Numbered from the stretch's first letter, positions 1-6,779 are shown. The stretch: DNA of 11,785 nt from Conexibacter sp. (GCA_025964295.1 JAOPZD010000046.1:1-11785); one strand, 5' to 3'. Notes: generated from the letters alone by a model not told the origin. A program made the numbers and translations.

Positions 1-1
1 C

Positions 2-145
2 CAGCTCGACGCCTACGTCGACCGCGAGGTGCTCGTCGGCGACGCGGAGCACGCCATGCCCGGACTCGCCGCCCACCTCCGCGGCTGCCCCGCCTGCGCC
101 GAGGAGCACGCCAGCCTGCGGGCGTTCGTGCGGGCCGATCGGTGA
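2..145 (+). CDS. C-terminal end of a zf-HC2 (anti-sigma-like) zinc-finger protein, partial
   Basis: The window opens inside this gene; 47 codons remain before a TGA. The visible residues begin QLDAYVDRE and contain HLRGCPAC, that is H25-x3-C29-x2-C32, the H-x3-C-x2-C part of the zinc-binding anti-sigma (zf-HC2/ZAS) domain. The surrounding pattern (LDAYVD, then an acidic stretch, then the H/C motif, then LRAFVRA) also fits that family. The protein stops about 15 residues after the last cysteine, so no membrane segment follows the domain, unlike membrane-bound anti-sigma factors. By family knowledge such small proteins hold a cognate ECF sigma factor inactive, often redox-dependently. The sigma gene would be expected just upstream, outside the window. 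It converges on the peroxiredoxin-like gene with a 10-bp gap. The missing start and unseen partner limit the functional call. Confidence 0.72.
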   Translation, partial: QLDAYVDREVLVGDAEHAMPGLAAHLRGCPACAEEHASLRAFVRADR

Positions 146-155
146 GCCAGACGGC

Positions 156-728
156 TCAGCCGGACTGGTCCCAGCCGTGGAACGGCGAGCGGTCGCCGGC
201 GTCCCAGGCCTCGCGCAGCCCCGGCGCGGCGAGGTCCCAGTCCGGGCGGATCTCCGCCGAGGCGGCGCGCAGGTCGTGCCAGAGGTCGACGACCGACGGG
301 CGGCCCCAGAACCAGTAGCCGTTGTAGATGGAGTGGACGACCAACCCCGGCTTGAGCACGAGCGTGTGCGGGATCATCGGGTCGTTCTCGGGGTCGGTGT
401 ACTCCTGGATGTCGAGGTCCTTCTGCACGATCCGCCCAGGGTCGGAGAGGAACGGCCACTGCGCGCCGACCGAGGCGCGGAACTCCTGCAGCGTGTGGTG
501 CGGGTCGGTGGCGATCGTCGCCACCTGCGTGTAGGAGACCGCGATCTTCGACCACGCCGCGGCCAGCTCGAGATGCTGCTGATGCTCCTTGGGGCAGTAA
601 TGGCCGCGGGCGAGCGTCAGGATCATCGGGTCGTCGCCCTGCAGCTCGCTGAGGCGGCGCGGGACCTCGGTGTGGTCGGGCAGCTCGTAGTCCGGGAAGG
701 TGGCGCCGGGGACGATGTCGGAGCGCAT
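156..728 (-). CDS. One-cysteine peroxiredoxin-like (AhpC/TSA, redoxin) protein
   Basis: 190 residues with a thioredoxin-like redoxin fold. The active-site segment is LTLARGHYCPKEHQQH (residues 37-52), where C45 sits at the peroxidatic position. In the related peroxiredoxin-like family the motif usually reads RGxWCPxC; here the second cysteine is replaced by E48, and C45 is the only cysteine in the protein. A resolving thiol would therefore have to come from a partner or a small thiol such as mycothiol (inference). Later blocks (VGAQWPFLSDP around 87-97, IPHTLVLKPGLVVHSIYNGYWFWGRPS around 119-145) are typical of an actinobacterial redoxin group. The start is supported by a GGAGGTT ribosome site (735-741 on the complement). 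It lies 33 bp downstream of the TetR gene on the same strand with no obvious promoter between, so co-transcription is likely. Probable role: cytosolic peroxide or organic hydroperoxide reduction; substrate unknown. Confidence 0.85.
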   Translation of the reverse strand: MRSDIVPGATFPDYELPDHTEVPRRLSELQGDDPMILTLARGHYCPKEHQQHLELAAAWSKIAVSYTQVATIATDPHHTLQEFRASVGAQWPFLSDPGRIVQKDLDIQEYTDPENDPMIPHTLVLKPGLVVHSIYNGYWFWGRPSVVDLWHDLRAASAEIRPDWDLAAPGLREAWDAGDRSPFHGWDQSG

Positions 729-761
729 GCTGGGAACCTCCGTCGAGTCGGGTTCTGACCA

Positions 762-1325
762 TCATGCCGGGCGCAAGCCGTCGAACGCGGTCTGCAGGAT
801 CGGCTCGAGGTAGCCGGGGTCGCCGTGGATCCTGGCGATGGCGATGATCATGTCCAGGATCTGCTCGAGCGTGAGGTCGTCGCGGACCTCGTGGGCGTCC
901 TGCGCGGCGACGAGCAGCGGCCGGCCGGCGGCGAGCACGCGGTCGCGGTTGTCGTTGAACACGGGGTTGCTGCCGTCGACGTGGGTGAGCAGCTCGGAGG
1001 CGATGTGGCGCTTGCTGGTCGAGAAGGCGTAGAACCGGTGCAGCCAGGCCGCGAGCACCGCTCCGGGCGTCTCACCGTCGACAGCCTCGGCGGCCGCGCA
1101 GATGGCGTCGACCTCCTCGGTGTAGAGGGCCTCGAGGAGCTCCCGGCGTCCGGGGAAGTTGCGGTAGAGCGTCGCCATGCCGACGCCGGCGCGCCGCGAG
1201 ATCTCGGCCATCGAGATCTCCGCCTCCGGGTCGGCGAACGCGAGACGGGCGGCGGTGAGGATCTTGTCGCGGTTGCGCTCGGCGTCGGCGCGTCTCGCGG
1301 GTGGTCTGGAGGGCGGTCGGGACAT
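762..1325 (-). CDS. TetR/AcrR-family transcriptional regulator
   Basis: 187 residues, a normal TetR length. After a basic, proline-rich N-terminus comes the TetR_N domain: helix 1 DKILTAARLAF (20-30), then the helix-turn-helix ISMAEISRRAGVGMATLYRNF (37-57) and RRELLEALY (60-68), closely matching the family consensus. The C-terminal part (70-187) is the helical ligand-binding and dimerisation region; its ligand cannot be read from sequence. It is transcribed divergently from the aldo-keto reductase, and the peroxiredoxin-like gene follows on the same strand. The 118-bp divergent gap carries two 19-bp near-palindromes that are probable binding sites, so the protein probably represses itself and the reductase. 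No good ribosome site precedes the ATG; a TAGCCT -10-like hexamer on the complement (1343-1348) would give a very short leader. Confidence 0.93.
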   Translation of the reverse strand: MSRPPSRPPARRADAERNRDKILTAARLAFADPEAEISMAEISRRAGVGMATLYRNFPGRRELLEALYTEEVDAICAAAEAVDGETPGAVLAAWLHRFYAFSTSKRHIASELLTHVDGSNPVFNDNRDRVLAAGRPLLVAAQDAHEVRDDLTLEQILDMIIAIARIHGDPGYLEPILQTAFDGLRPA

Positions 1326-1335
1326 GGTCGGATCA

Positions 1336-1379
1336 AGTGGACAGGCTATCCGCTACAGTGATCGGACAGCCTCTCCGCT
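1336..1379. promoter_or_regulatory. Two tandem TetR-type operators in the divergent promoter region
   Basis: Two 19-bp near-palindromes lie in direct tandem. Site 1 (1336-1354) is AGTGGACAGGCTATCCGCT, with arms matching at 7 of 9 positions around the central G1345. Site 2 (1361-1379) is ATCGGACAGCCTCTCCGCT, also 7 of 9 around C1370. Centres are 25 bp apart, and both share GGACAG-N-CT-N-TCCGCT. The size, symmetry and position between a TetR gene and its divergent neighbour are what TetR-family operators look like. Weak TANNNT hexamers fall in or beside the sites: TACAGT (1354-1359, plus strand, towards the reductase) and TAGCCT (complement of 1343-1348, towards tetR). Binding would thus block both promoters. 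The repeats are seen directly; the binding is inferred. Confidence 0.6.
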
Positions 1380-1443
1380 TCGCCAGCGGACTCTATCTCA
1401 CGACCGCCGCGCGACGGACTCGCGGCGACGCAAGGAGCTCTTC

Positions 1444-2481
1444 ATGGACACCCGACCCCTGGGACGCAGCGGCGTCTCGGTCAGCCCGCTCTGCCTGGGC
1501 GCGATGATGTTCGGCGCCTTCGGCAACCCCGACCACGACGACGCGGTCCGGATCATCCACCGCGCCCTCGACGCCGGGATCACCTTCATCGATACCGCCG
1601 ACGTGTACTCCGACGGCGAGTCGGAGGAGATCGTCGGTCAGGCGCTCGCCGGCGGACGGCGCGACGACGTCGTGCTGGCCACGAAGGTCGGCCTGCCGTT
1701 CGGCCAGGACCCCAACCACCGCGGCACGTCGCGGCGCTGGATCACCGAGGCGGTCGAGGGCTCGCTGCGGCGACTCCAGACCGACTGGATCGACCTCTAC
1801 CAAGTTCATCGCCTTGATCCGTCCGTCGACATGGACGAGACCCTGGGCATCCTGTCCGACCTCGTCCACGCGGGCAAGATCCGCGCCTTCGGCGCGTCGA
1901 CGGCCTCCGGCTCGGAGATCGTCGAGGCCCGGTGGACGGCCGAGCGCCGCGGCCGCGAGCGGTTTCGCACCGAGCAGCCCCCGTACTCCCTCCTGACGCG
2001 CGCCGTCGAGTACGACGTCCTGCCGACCTGCCTGCGCCACGGGATCGGCGTGTTGACCTACAGCCCGCTGGCCGGCGGCTGGCTGTCGGGCAAGTACCGC
2101 AAGGGCCAGGAGATCGCCGGGCCGGGGTCCGTCGCCCGGCAGCAGCGCTTCGGCGAGCGCCTGGATGGCGCCTCCCCCGCGAACGCCGCCAAGCTCGACG
2201 CCGCCGACGCCCTCGGCGCGCTCGCCGACGAGGCCGGGCTGACCCTCATCCAGATGGCGATCGCCTTCGTCACCCGCCACCCGGCGGTCACCTCCGCGAT
2301 CGTCGGCCCGCGCACGATGGAGCACCTCGAGTCCTACCTGGCCGCCGCCGACGTCGACCTGTCCGGCGACCTGCTCGACCGCATCGACGCGATCGTCCCG
2401 CCCGGGCACAGCGTCGACGTCGCCGACAACATGTGGAACACGAGCACGCCGGCGCTCGACGCCGCGTCGCGTCGCCGCTGA
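1444..2481 (+). CDS. Aldo/keto reductase
   Basis: 345 residues. The start is fixed by an AAGGAG ribosome site (1432-1437) six bases before the ATG. The catalytic tetrad is visible: D50 and Y55 in FIDTADVYSDGES, K81 in LATKVG, and H122 in YQVHRLDP. Other family landmarks are the N-terminal RPLGRSGVSVSPLCLGAM, the IRAFGAST strand, the TYSPLAGGWLSGKY segment and the NADPH-binding end SAIVGPRTMEHLES. It resembles the AKR class that includes YajO/YghZ-like and Tas-like reductases of about 330-350 residues. The expected reaction is NADPH-dependent reduction of aldehydes or ketones in the cytosol; the substrate cannot be told. It is divergent from tetR with two probable operators between, suggesting induction by a xenobiotic or reactive carbonyl. 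The peroxiredoxin-like gene on the other side fits an oxidative or electrophile stress module. Confidence 0.92.
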   Translation: MDTRPLGRSGVSVSPLCLGAMMFGAFGNPDHDDAVRIIHRALDAGITFIDTADVYSDGESEEIVGQALAGGRRDDVVLATKVGLPFGQDPNHRGTSRRWITEAVEGSLRRLQTDWIDLYQVHRLDPSVDMDETLGILSDLVHAGKIRAFGASTASGSEIVEARWTAERRGRERFRTEQPPYSLLTRAVEYDVLPTCLRHGIGVLTYSPLAGGWLSGKYRKGQEIAGPGSVARQQRFGERLDGASPANAAKLDAADALGALADEAGLTLIQMAIAFVTRHPAVTSAIVGPRTMEHLESYLAAADVDLSGDLLDRIDAIVPPGHSVDVADNMWNTSTPALDAASRRR

Positions 2482-2500
2482 GCAGGTCTTGCGCATGTGG

Positions 2501-2521
2501 TGATAGAATCGCAACTATTAT
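2501..2521 (+). promoter_or_regulatory. Candidate MarR operator and -10 element ahead of the exporter
   Basis: The 20-bp stretch TGATAGAATCGCAACTATTA is an imperfect inverted repeat: TGATAG at one end and CTATTA at the other match in 5 of 6 positions, around AATCGCAA. Its end overlaps TATTAT (2516-2521), a near-consensus -10 hexamer and among the few A/T-rich spots in the region. A start site near 2528 would give a leader of about 28 nt. No convincing -35 was found: TTGCGC at 2489-2494 is too far upstream. An inverted repeat covering the -10 ahead of an exporter whose operon ends in a MarR gene is the expected layout for MarR autorepression. That use is inferred. Confidence 0.45.
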
Positions 2522-2555
2522 GACATCGCAAGGATCGCAGCGCGAGGAGCCACCG

Positions 2556-3995
2556 ATGGCCGCCGGCTCCCAGCTCAGTCGCCGGCGGCGCATCGACGTC
2601 CTGCTGATCTGCTCGATGACCCTGTTCATGGTCGGGCTCGACATCACCGCCGTGAACGTCGCCCTGCCGTCGATCGGCGAGCAGATGGACGCCGGCCTCT
2701 CCTGGTTGCAGTGGACCGTCAGCGCCTACACGGTCGTCATGGCCAGCCTGTTGCTGTTCTCGGGCTCGATGGCCGACCGGCTGGGCCGCAGGCGCACCCT
2801 CGTCCTCGGCCTCGGCGTGTTCTCGACGGCATCGCTGCTGTGCAGCCTCGCGCCGACGGTCGAGCTGCTCGTCGTCTTCCGCGTCCTGCAGGGCGTCGGC
2901 GCCTCGATGCTCAATCCCGTCGCGATGTCGATCATCACCAACACCTTCACCGACCCGCGCGAGCGAGCCCAGACGGTCGGGGTCTGGGGAGCGGTCTTCG
3001 GGGCGTCGATGGCGCTGGGCCCCATCCTCGGCGGCGCGCTCGTCTCCACGGCCGGCTGGCGGTGGATCTTCCTGATGAACATCCCGCTCGGGCTGGCCGC
3101 CATCATGCTGACCCTGCGCTTCGTCCCGGAGTCCAGGGCCGCGAAGCCGCGCCGGTTCGATCCGGTCGGCCAGGTGCTGGTCATCGTCCTGCTGTCCTCG
3201 GTCACCTACGGGATCATCGAGGCGCCGGACGCCGGCTGGACCTCGCCGACGATTCTGGTGGCCCTCGGCGCCGCCGCCGTCGCGCTGCTGGGGCTGCTGC
3301 GCTACGAGCCGCGCCGTGACGAGCCGCTCGTCGAGCTGCGCTTCTTCGGCTCGATCCCGTTCTCGTCGTCGATCGCGCTCTCGGTGGCCGCCTTCGCCTC
3401 CTTCGGCGGCTTCCTCTTCCTCAACACGGTCTACCTGCAGGAGGCACGAGGCCTGTCCCCGGTCCAGGCGGGCGTCGCCATCGTGCCGATCGCCCTGATG
3501 ACGGTCGTCCTGTCGCCGATCTCGGGTCGCATGGTCGGCCGCGGCGGGCCGCGCAAGCCGCTCGTCATCGCCGGCATCGCCTTGTTGGTGTCCTGCTCGA
3601 TGCTCGTCGACATCGGGCCGGACACCCCGTTTGCCTGGCTCATCGCCGCCTACGCGCTCTTCGGCGTCGGCATCGGCTTCGTCAACGCGCCGATCACCAA
3701 CGCCGCCGTGTCCGGCATGCCCCGCGAGCAGGCCGGCGTCGCCGCGGCCATCGCCACCACGTCACGGCAGTTCGGCCAGGCCATCGGCGTGGCGATCGTC
3801 GGCGCGATCGTGGCCTCCGGCGCCGCGGGCTCCACCGCCGCCGGGCTCTCGTCGGCCACCCATCCCGCGTGGTGGACCCTGACGACCCTGGGCGCGGTCG
3901 TGCTCGTCCTCGGGCTGCTGGCGACGGGCAGCCGGGCCACCCGGTCGGCACGGCGCACGGCGGTCGAGCTCAATCCCGAGGCCCTCGCCGCTTAG
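2556..3995 (+). CDS. DHA2-family (EmrB/QacA-type) MFS drug:H+ antiporter
   Basis: 479 residues, very hydrophobic, consistent with about 14 membrane helices. TM1 carries the DHA2 motif D1 (LDITAVNVALPSI, 28-40) with D29 in the membrane. Motif A is GSMADRLGRRRT (70-81), motif B is VFRVLQGVGASMLNP (107-121) and motif C, the antiporter motif, is GASMALGPILGGAL (149-162). The length and motifs match 14-TM exporters that use the proton gradient to expel drugs, dyes or antibiotics from the inner membrane. The ATG at 2556 is preferred because GAGGAG (2544-2549) lies six bases upstream; an in-frame ATG at 2520 overlaps the candidate -10 and is less likely. A marR gene starts 11 bp after the stop, so the two are probably co-transcribed. 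The substrate is unknown. Confidence 0.93.
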   Translation: MAAGSQLSRRRRIDVLLICSMTLFMVGLDITAVNVALPSIGEQMDAGLSWLQWTVSAYTVVMASLLLFSGSMADRLGRRRTLVLGLGVFSTASLLCSLAPTVELLVVFRVLQGVGASMLNPVAMSIITNTFTDPRERAQTVGVWGAVFGASMALGPILGGALVSTAGWRWIFLMNIPLGLAAIMLTLRFVPESRAAKPRRFDPVGQVLVIVLLSSVTYGIIEAPDAGWTSPTILVALGAAAVALLGLLRYEPRRDEPLVELRFFGSIPFSSSIALSVAAFASFGGFLFLNTVYLQEARGLSPVQAGVAIVPIALMTVVLSPISGRMVGRGGPRKPLVIAGIALLVSCSMLVDIGPDTPFAWLIAAYALFGVGIGFVNAPITNAAVSGMPREQAGVAAAIATTSRQFGQAIGVAIVGAIVASGAAGSTAAGLSSATHPAWWTLTTLGAVVLVLGLLATGSRATRSARRTAVELNPEALAA

Positions 3996-4006
3996 GCTGG
4001 AGCGAC

Positions 4007-4426
4007 ATGACCGAGGACCGCAAGGACGACCTCTCCCGCGAGGTCTGGACGCTGATGTCCGATCTCGTCCTCGACCACCAGCGGCGCCGCCAGGTCTCCG
4101 AGGCCGTCGGGCTCAGCTTCTCGCGCGCGCGAGCGGTGCGACGCGTCGCCGAGGAGCCGCTGTCGATGGGCGAGCTGGCCGCGATGCTCGGGATCGACCG
4201 TCCCAACGCCACGGTGCTCGTCGACGACCTCGAGCGCCAGGGACTCGTCCGCCGCCGTCCTCATCCGACGGACCGGCGAGCCAAGCTGGTCGAGGCCACC
4301 CGCAAGGGCAAGACCATCGCCAAGCGCGCCAACGACATCCTCGGGACGCCACCGGCAGCCCTGAGCGCGCTTGACGCAGACGACCTCGAAGCCCTCCGAC
4401 GCGTGCTGGGCCGGGTCGCGCCGTAG
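4007..4426 (+). CDS. MarR-family transcriptional regulator
   Basis: 139 residues, the usual MarR size. The winged helix-turn-helix spans about 38-97: LSFSRARAVRRVAEEPLSMGELA, then the recognition helix region IDRPNATVLVDDLERQGLV (63-81), and the wing with the conserved D-x-R pattern, RRPHPTDRRAKLVEAT (83-98). Short helices at both ends (10-30 and 100-139) would form the dimer interface. It follows the exporter gene by 11 bp and most likely represses that operon, with an efflux substrate as effector (inference). GGAG at 3999-4002 serves as ribosome site. The sequence TAGGCT (3993-3998), which includes the exporter stop codon, also resembles an actinobacterial -10 eight bases before the ATG, so a separate near-leaderless transcript is possible. 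Confidence 0.92.
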   Translation: MTEDRKDDLSREVWTLMSDLVLDHQRRRQVSEAVGLSFSRARAVRRVAEEPLSMGELAAMLGIDRPNATVLVDDLERQGLVRRRPHPTDRRAKLVEATRKGKTIAKRANDILGTPPAALSALDADDLEALRRVLGRVAP

Positions 4427-4436
4427 GGATGGAGGC

Positions 4437-4453
4437 GGGGCTTGGCGCGCCCC
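4437..4453 (+). terminator. Possible terminator hairpin after the exporter-marR operon
   Basis: GGGGC (4437-4441) pairs with GCCCC (4449-4453) over a 7-nt loop, 10 bp after the marR stop. No T-run follows, which is common in high-GC actinobacteria but makes the call weak. The rest of the gap to 4623 lies between convergent genes. It holds only a second small hairpin, GAGCG (4578-4582) with CGCTC (4589-4593), and a repeated CCTGTCGG. I see no gene in it. Confidence 0.3.
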
Positions 4454-4623
4454 TGCGCGGAGCGGCGCCTCGCAGCGGCCGCCGTGTCTGGCCCTGGTCA
4501 CGGCCTGCGATCGGACCGGGCGCGGCGCACCTCCCCTCTCTGCCAACGCAAAGGCCGCAAACCACGTGAGCGGAACCGAGCGCTATGCCGCTCTCATCCG
4601 GCACCTGTCGGGTCCTGTCGGCG

Positions 4624-5547
4624 TCAGCCGAAGAGCGGGAAGGCCCGCCGGCGCGCGAGCGCGTCCATCCCGTGCTGGATGCTGTCCCGCACCTCGTCGT
4701 ACTTGCGCTGGACGTACTCCTGGTCGTTCGCTCGCGCAGGATCGGGGTCGATCTCGACGGCCGGCTGGAACGCCGTGCGGATCTTCGTCGGCAGCGGGAT
4801 CTCGGGCAGCATCGAGGGCGCCAGGCCCCACGGCGCGCTGAGGCCGATCGGGAACATCTTCAGACGAGCGACCTTGTCGAGGCGCAGCGCGCGCGCCAGC
4901 CGCCGGCCGCGCACGAGCACGGGCATCGAGTCCGGTCCGCCGACGGTCGCGACCGGGACGATCGGCACGCCGGCGTTGATCGCCATGCGCACGAAGCCCT
5001 TGCGGCCGGCCAGGATGGCCTCGTCGCGCTGGACCCACGGGCGCAGCGAGTCGACCTCGCCACCGGGCCACAGCGCCACGTCGTGGCCGGCGGCCAGGGC
5101 GCCGGCGATGCTGTCGGGCGCGGCGGGGAGCACCCCCATCCTGCGGAAGTAGCTGCCGATCAGCGGTGCGGCCATCAGGGCGTCGTGCGCGGTGCCGTGG
5201 AGCACGCGGTCGGAGCCGAAGCGCCGCCACCACTGGATGCCGACCGTCCACGCGTCCCAGACGAACGGCGCGCCCGCGTGGACGCCGACGACGAGCACCG
5301 GCGGGTCGGGCAGGTTCTCCCAGCCTTCGATCTCCATCCGGAACCAGTAGTCCATGAGCGGGTTCCAGAAGAACTTCTGCAACTCCATCAACTCGGACTG
5401 GTCGACGTCCAGCGACCACTCGCCCGCGCGGTCGGCGACCCAGCCGGCGGCCCCCGATGTGTCCTCGCGCCGCTGATCCACCTTCTCCCTGGCCTGCTCG
5501 GCGTAGGTGAAGCGCTGCTCGCGTACGGCCTGGTCCTTGCTCGGCAT
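4624..5547 (-). CDS. Lysophospholipid/diacylglycerol acyltransferase-like protein (PlsC/MGAT-like fold)
   Basis: 307 residues. The acyltransferase core starts near residue 80: PPVLVVGVHAGAPFVWDAW (82-100) is the catalytic block, with H90 and D98 standing for the H...D pair. A second block, DVALWPGGEVDSLRPW (156-171), replaces the FPEG/FPGG motif that binds the glycerol phosphate or acyl acceptor. The third, AGVPIVPVATVG (192-203), is the conserved proline-containing block. The WPGG form and the wider H-to-D spacing resemble the MGAT-like subgroup more than classical PlsC. The polar N-terminus (1-60) is rich in charged residues. The start at 5547 has an AGGAGAGG ribosome site just upstream; a longer frame to 5706 has no such support. 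Expected reaction: acyl transfer from acyl-CoA or acyl-ACP to a glycerolipid at the membrane. The acceptor is unknown and no lipid gene is adjacent. Confidence 0.83.
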   Translation of the reverse strand: MPSKDQAVREQRFTYAEQAREKVDQRREDTSGAAGWVADRAGEWSLDVDQSELMELQKFFWNPLMDYWFRMEIEGWENLPDPPVLVVGVHAGAPFVWDAWTVGIQWWRRFGSDRVLHGTAHDALMAAPLIGSYFRRMGVLPAAPDSIAGALAAGHDVALWPGGEVDSLRPWVQRDEAILAGRKGFVRMAINAGVPIVPVATVGGPDSMPVLVRGRRLARALRLDKVARLKMFPIGLSAPWGLAPSMLPEIPLPTKIRTAFQPAVEIDPDPARANDQEYVQRKYDEVRDSIQHGMDALARRRAFPLFG

Positions 5548-5660
5548 CGACCTCTCCTGCGTTGCCGTCGCGCGCCCGGGCTCGGACGCGCCCCGCCCTC
5601 CGGTTACCCGAGGTCCTCCTCCAGAAACCAGCGGCGGATGGTGGCCGTACTGCTCCCGGC

Positions 5661-5688
5661 TTGATCGGCTGGATGACGCTCGTAGACT
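5661..5688 (+). promoter_or_regulatory. Candidate promoter of the HD-domain gene
   Basis: TTGATC (5661-5666) and TAGACT (5683-5688) form -35 and -10 hexamers 16 bp apart, the best sigma-70-like pair in this gap. Transcription would start around 5694-5696, right on an ATG at 5695. That ATG opens a 19-codon frame ending TGA at 5752-5754, overlapping the GTG at 5751 as GTGA. If the promoter is real, the upstream in-frame ATG at 5673 cannot be the HD start, and the transcript would be leaderless with a short translated leader. Confidence 0.4.
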
Positions 5689-5750
5689 CCCGCCATGGCT
5701 TGGCACGCTGCAACCGCTCAGGTCAGGCGCCCCGCGACCTGGGCGGCGGC

Positions 5751-6347
5751 GTGAGGGTCGCTGACCTTCTCCCAGACGACACGCCTGCGACGCACGCCGC
5801 GCGGGAGGTCGTTACGGAGTACAGCTCGGCCGCCCTGGTCAACCATTGCCAGCGCGCGTATCTGTGGTCCGCGGCCCTGGGCGAGTTCACCGCAGCCGCC
5901 TACGACCGCGAGCTGCTCTACGTCGCCTCGATGCTCCACGACCTCGGCCTCGTGCCCGCGTTCGACAACTACCGCTCGCCGTTCGAGGACGCCGGCGGCG
6001 ACGTCGCCTGGGTGTTCGCCGCCGGCGCCGACTGGCCGCTGGAGCGCCGGACCCGCGTCAAGGAGATCGTCGTCCGCCACATGTGGGACCAGGTCGATCC
6101 CTCGTTCGACACCGAGGGCCATCTTCTCTGCGAGGGCACCAAGCTCGACATCGCCGGCCGCAATCCCGACACCTGGCCCACCGGCTTCCGGGCCGAGGTC
6201 GTCGAGCGCTTCCCGCGGCTCGGCCTTCCCACCGAGTTCCTCGCGGCGTTCCAGGACCAGGCTCGCCGCAAGCCGGGCTGTGCCGCCGCGGCCGCCGTCG
6301 CAGCCGGCCTCGCCGACCGCATCGCCACGAACCCCCTCGACCGCTAG
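5751..6347 (+). CDS. HD-domain metal-dependent hydrolase, cyanamide hydratase-like
   Basis: 198 residues from the GTG at 5751. Metal ligands of the HD fold are clear: H32 in LVNHCQRAYLW, H63-D64 in LLYVASMLHDLGLVP, H110 in IVVRHMW, and D133 in GTKLDIAGRNP as a possible distal ligand. The NHxxRxY opening and LYVASMLHDLGL core resemble cyanamide hydratase-type HD proteins of about 200 residues. Family members hydrate or hydrolyse small molecules or nucleotides, so the substrate is left open. Start choice is uncertain: homologous sequence begins near VRVADLLPDD, but no strong ribosome site precedes 5751, and an ATG at 5673 is also in frame. The overlap with a 19-codon upstream frame suggests translational coupling. 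It converges on the cupin gene, 30 bp apart. Confidence 0.82.
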   Translation: MRVADLLPDDTPATHAAREVVTEYSSAALVNHCQRAYLWSAALGEFTAAAYDRELLYVASMLHDLGLVPAFDNYRSPFEDAGGDVAWVFAAGADWPLERRTRVKEIVVRHMWDQVDPSFDTEGHLLCEGTKLDIAGRNPDTWPTGFRAEVVERFPRLGLPTEFLAAFQDQARRKPGCAAAAAVAAGLADRIATNPLDR

Positions 6348-6377
6348 TCGCCGCCTTCGCTCACGCGTCAGGCCGCG

Positions 6378-6779
6378 CTAGTCACCCCACCAGTCGCGCT
6401 CGCCCTCGACGTCTTCGCGCGGAGCCTCGCCGAGGTTGGGCGCGCCGATGACGAGGATCTCGAGGCCCTCCGGCCCGGCCTCGTAGCCGCGCCACGTGCC
6501 GGGCGCGACGCGCACCGCGTCCCACTCCTTGAGCTCGACGATCTCGTCGTCGAGCTTCATCCGCCCGCTCCCGCGCAGCACCACGGACACCTCCTCCTGG
6601 CGCTTGTGCGTGTGGCCGTACGGAAAGCGGGAGCCGGGCGGGACGCGCTGGTAGCTCAGGCCCGACTCCTCGAGCTCGAGCGCCTGGGTCGCCAAGCGGA
6701 ACTCCAGTCCCGGCGCGCCCTCGAACTTGGACCCGACGTCCTCCAGATCCTCCTTGAGGTTCCTCTGCGTGAACGGCAC
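6378..6779 (-). CDS. Single-domain cupin protein
   Basis: 133 residues with one cupin_2 beta-barrel. Motif 1 is PYGHTHKRQEEVSVVLRGSG (53-72), giving metal ligands H56, H58 and E62 or E63. Motif 2 would be VRVAPGTWRGYEAGPEG (89-105); the histidine normally found there is replaced, apparently by R97. A catalytic metal site would be incomplete, so a binding or sensing role is as likely as enzymatic activity. The C-terminus is acidic and ends GERDWWGD. The start codon is GTG (complement of 6777-6779). On the complement, TAGGAT (6786-6791) lies exactly six bases before it, which fits a -10 of a leaderless transcript. The acetyltransferase gene is 65 bp upstream on the same strand; a functional link is not evident. 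Confidence 0.87.
   Translation of the reverse strand: MPFTQRNLKEDLEDVGSKFEGAPGLEFRLATQALELEESGLSYQRVPPGSRFPYGHTHKRQEEVSVVLRGSGRMKLDDEIVELKEWDAVRVAPGTWRGYEAGPEGLEILVIGAPNLGEAPREDVEGERDWWGD

Noticed and set aside
1177..1443. N-terminal extension of the aldo-keto reductase frame back to 1177
   Set aside because: It overlaps tetR on the other strand and the operators. The AKR fold begins at MDTRPLGRSG, with a good ribosome site directly before 1444.
2520..2522. Earlier ATG start for the exporter
   Set aside because: It overlaps the candidate -10 and operator and has no ribosome site. The ATG at 2556 has GAGGAG at correct spacing.
4437..4453. A second rifamycin-associated element after marR
   Set aside because: It begins GGGGCTTG but continues GCGCGCCCC; the CAAGCCCC arm is absent and spacing is wrong. 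It is better read as a weak terminator hairpin.
5562..5750. Long N-terminal extension of the HD protein
   Set aside because: The added residues are Arg/Pro-rich with no domain and lie upstream of the likely transcription start.
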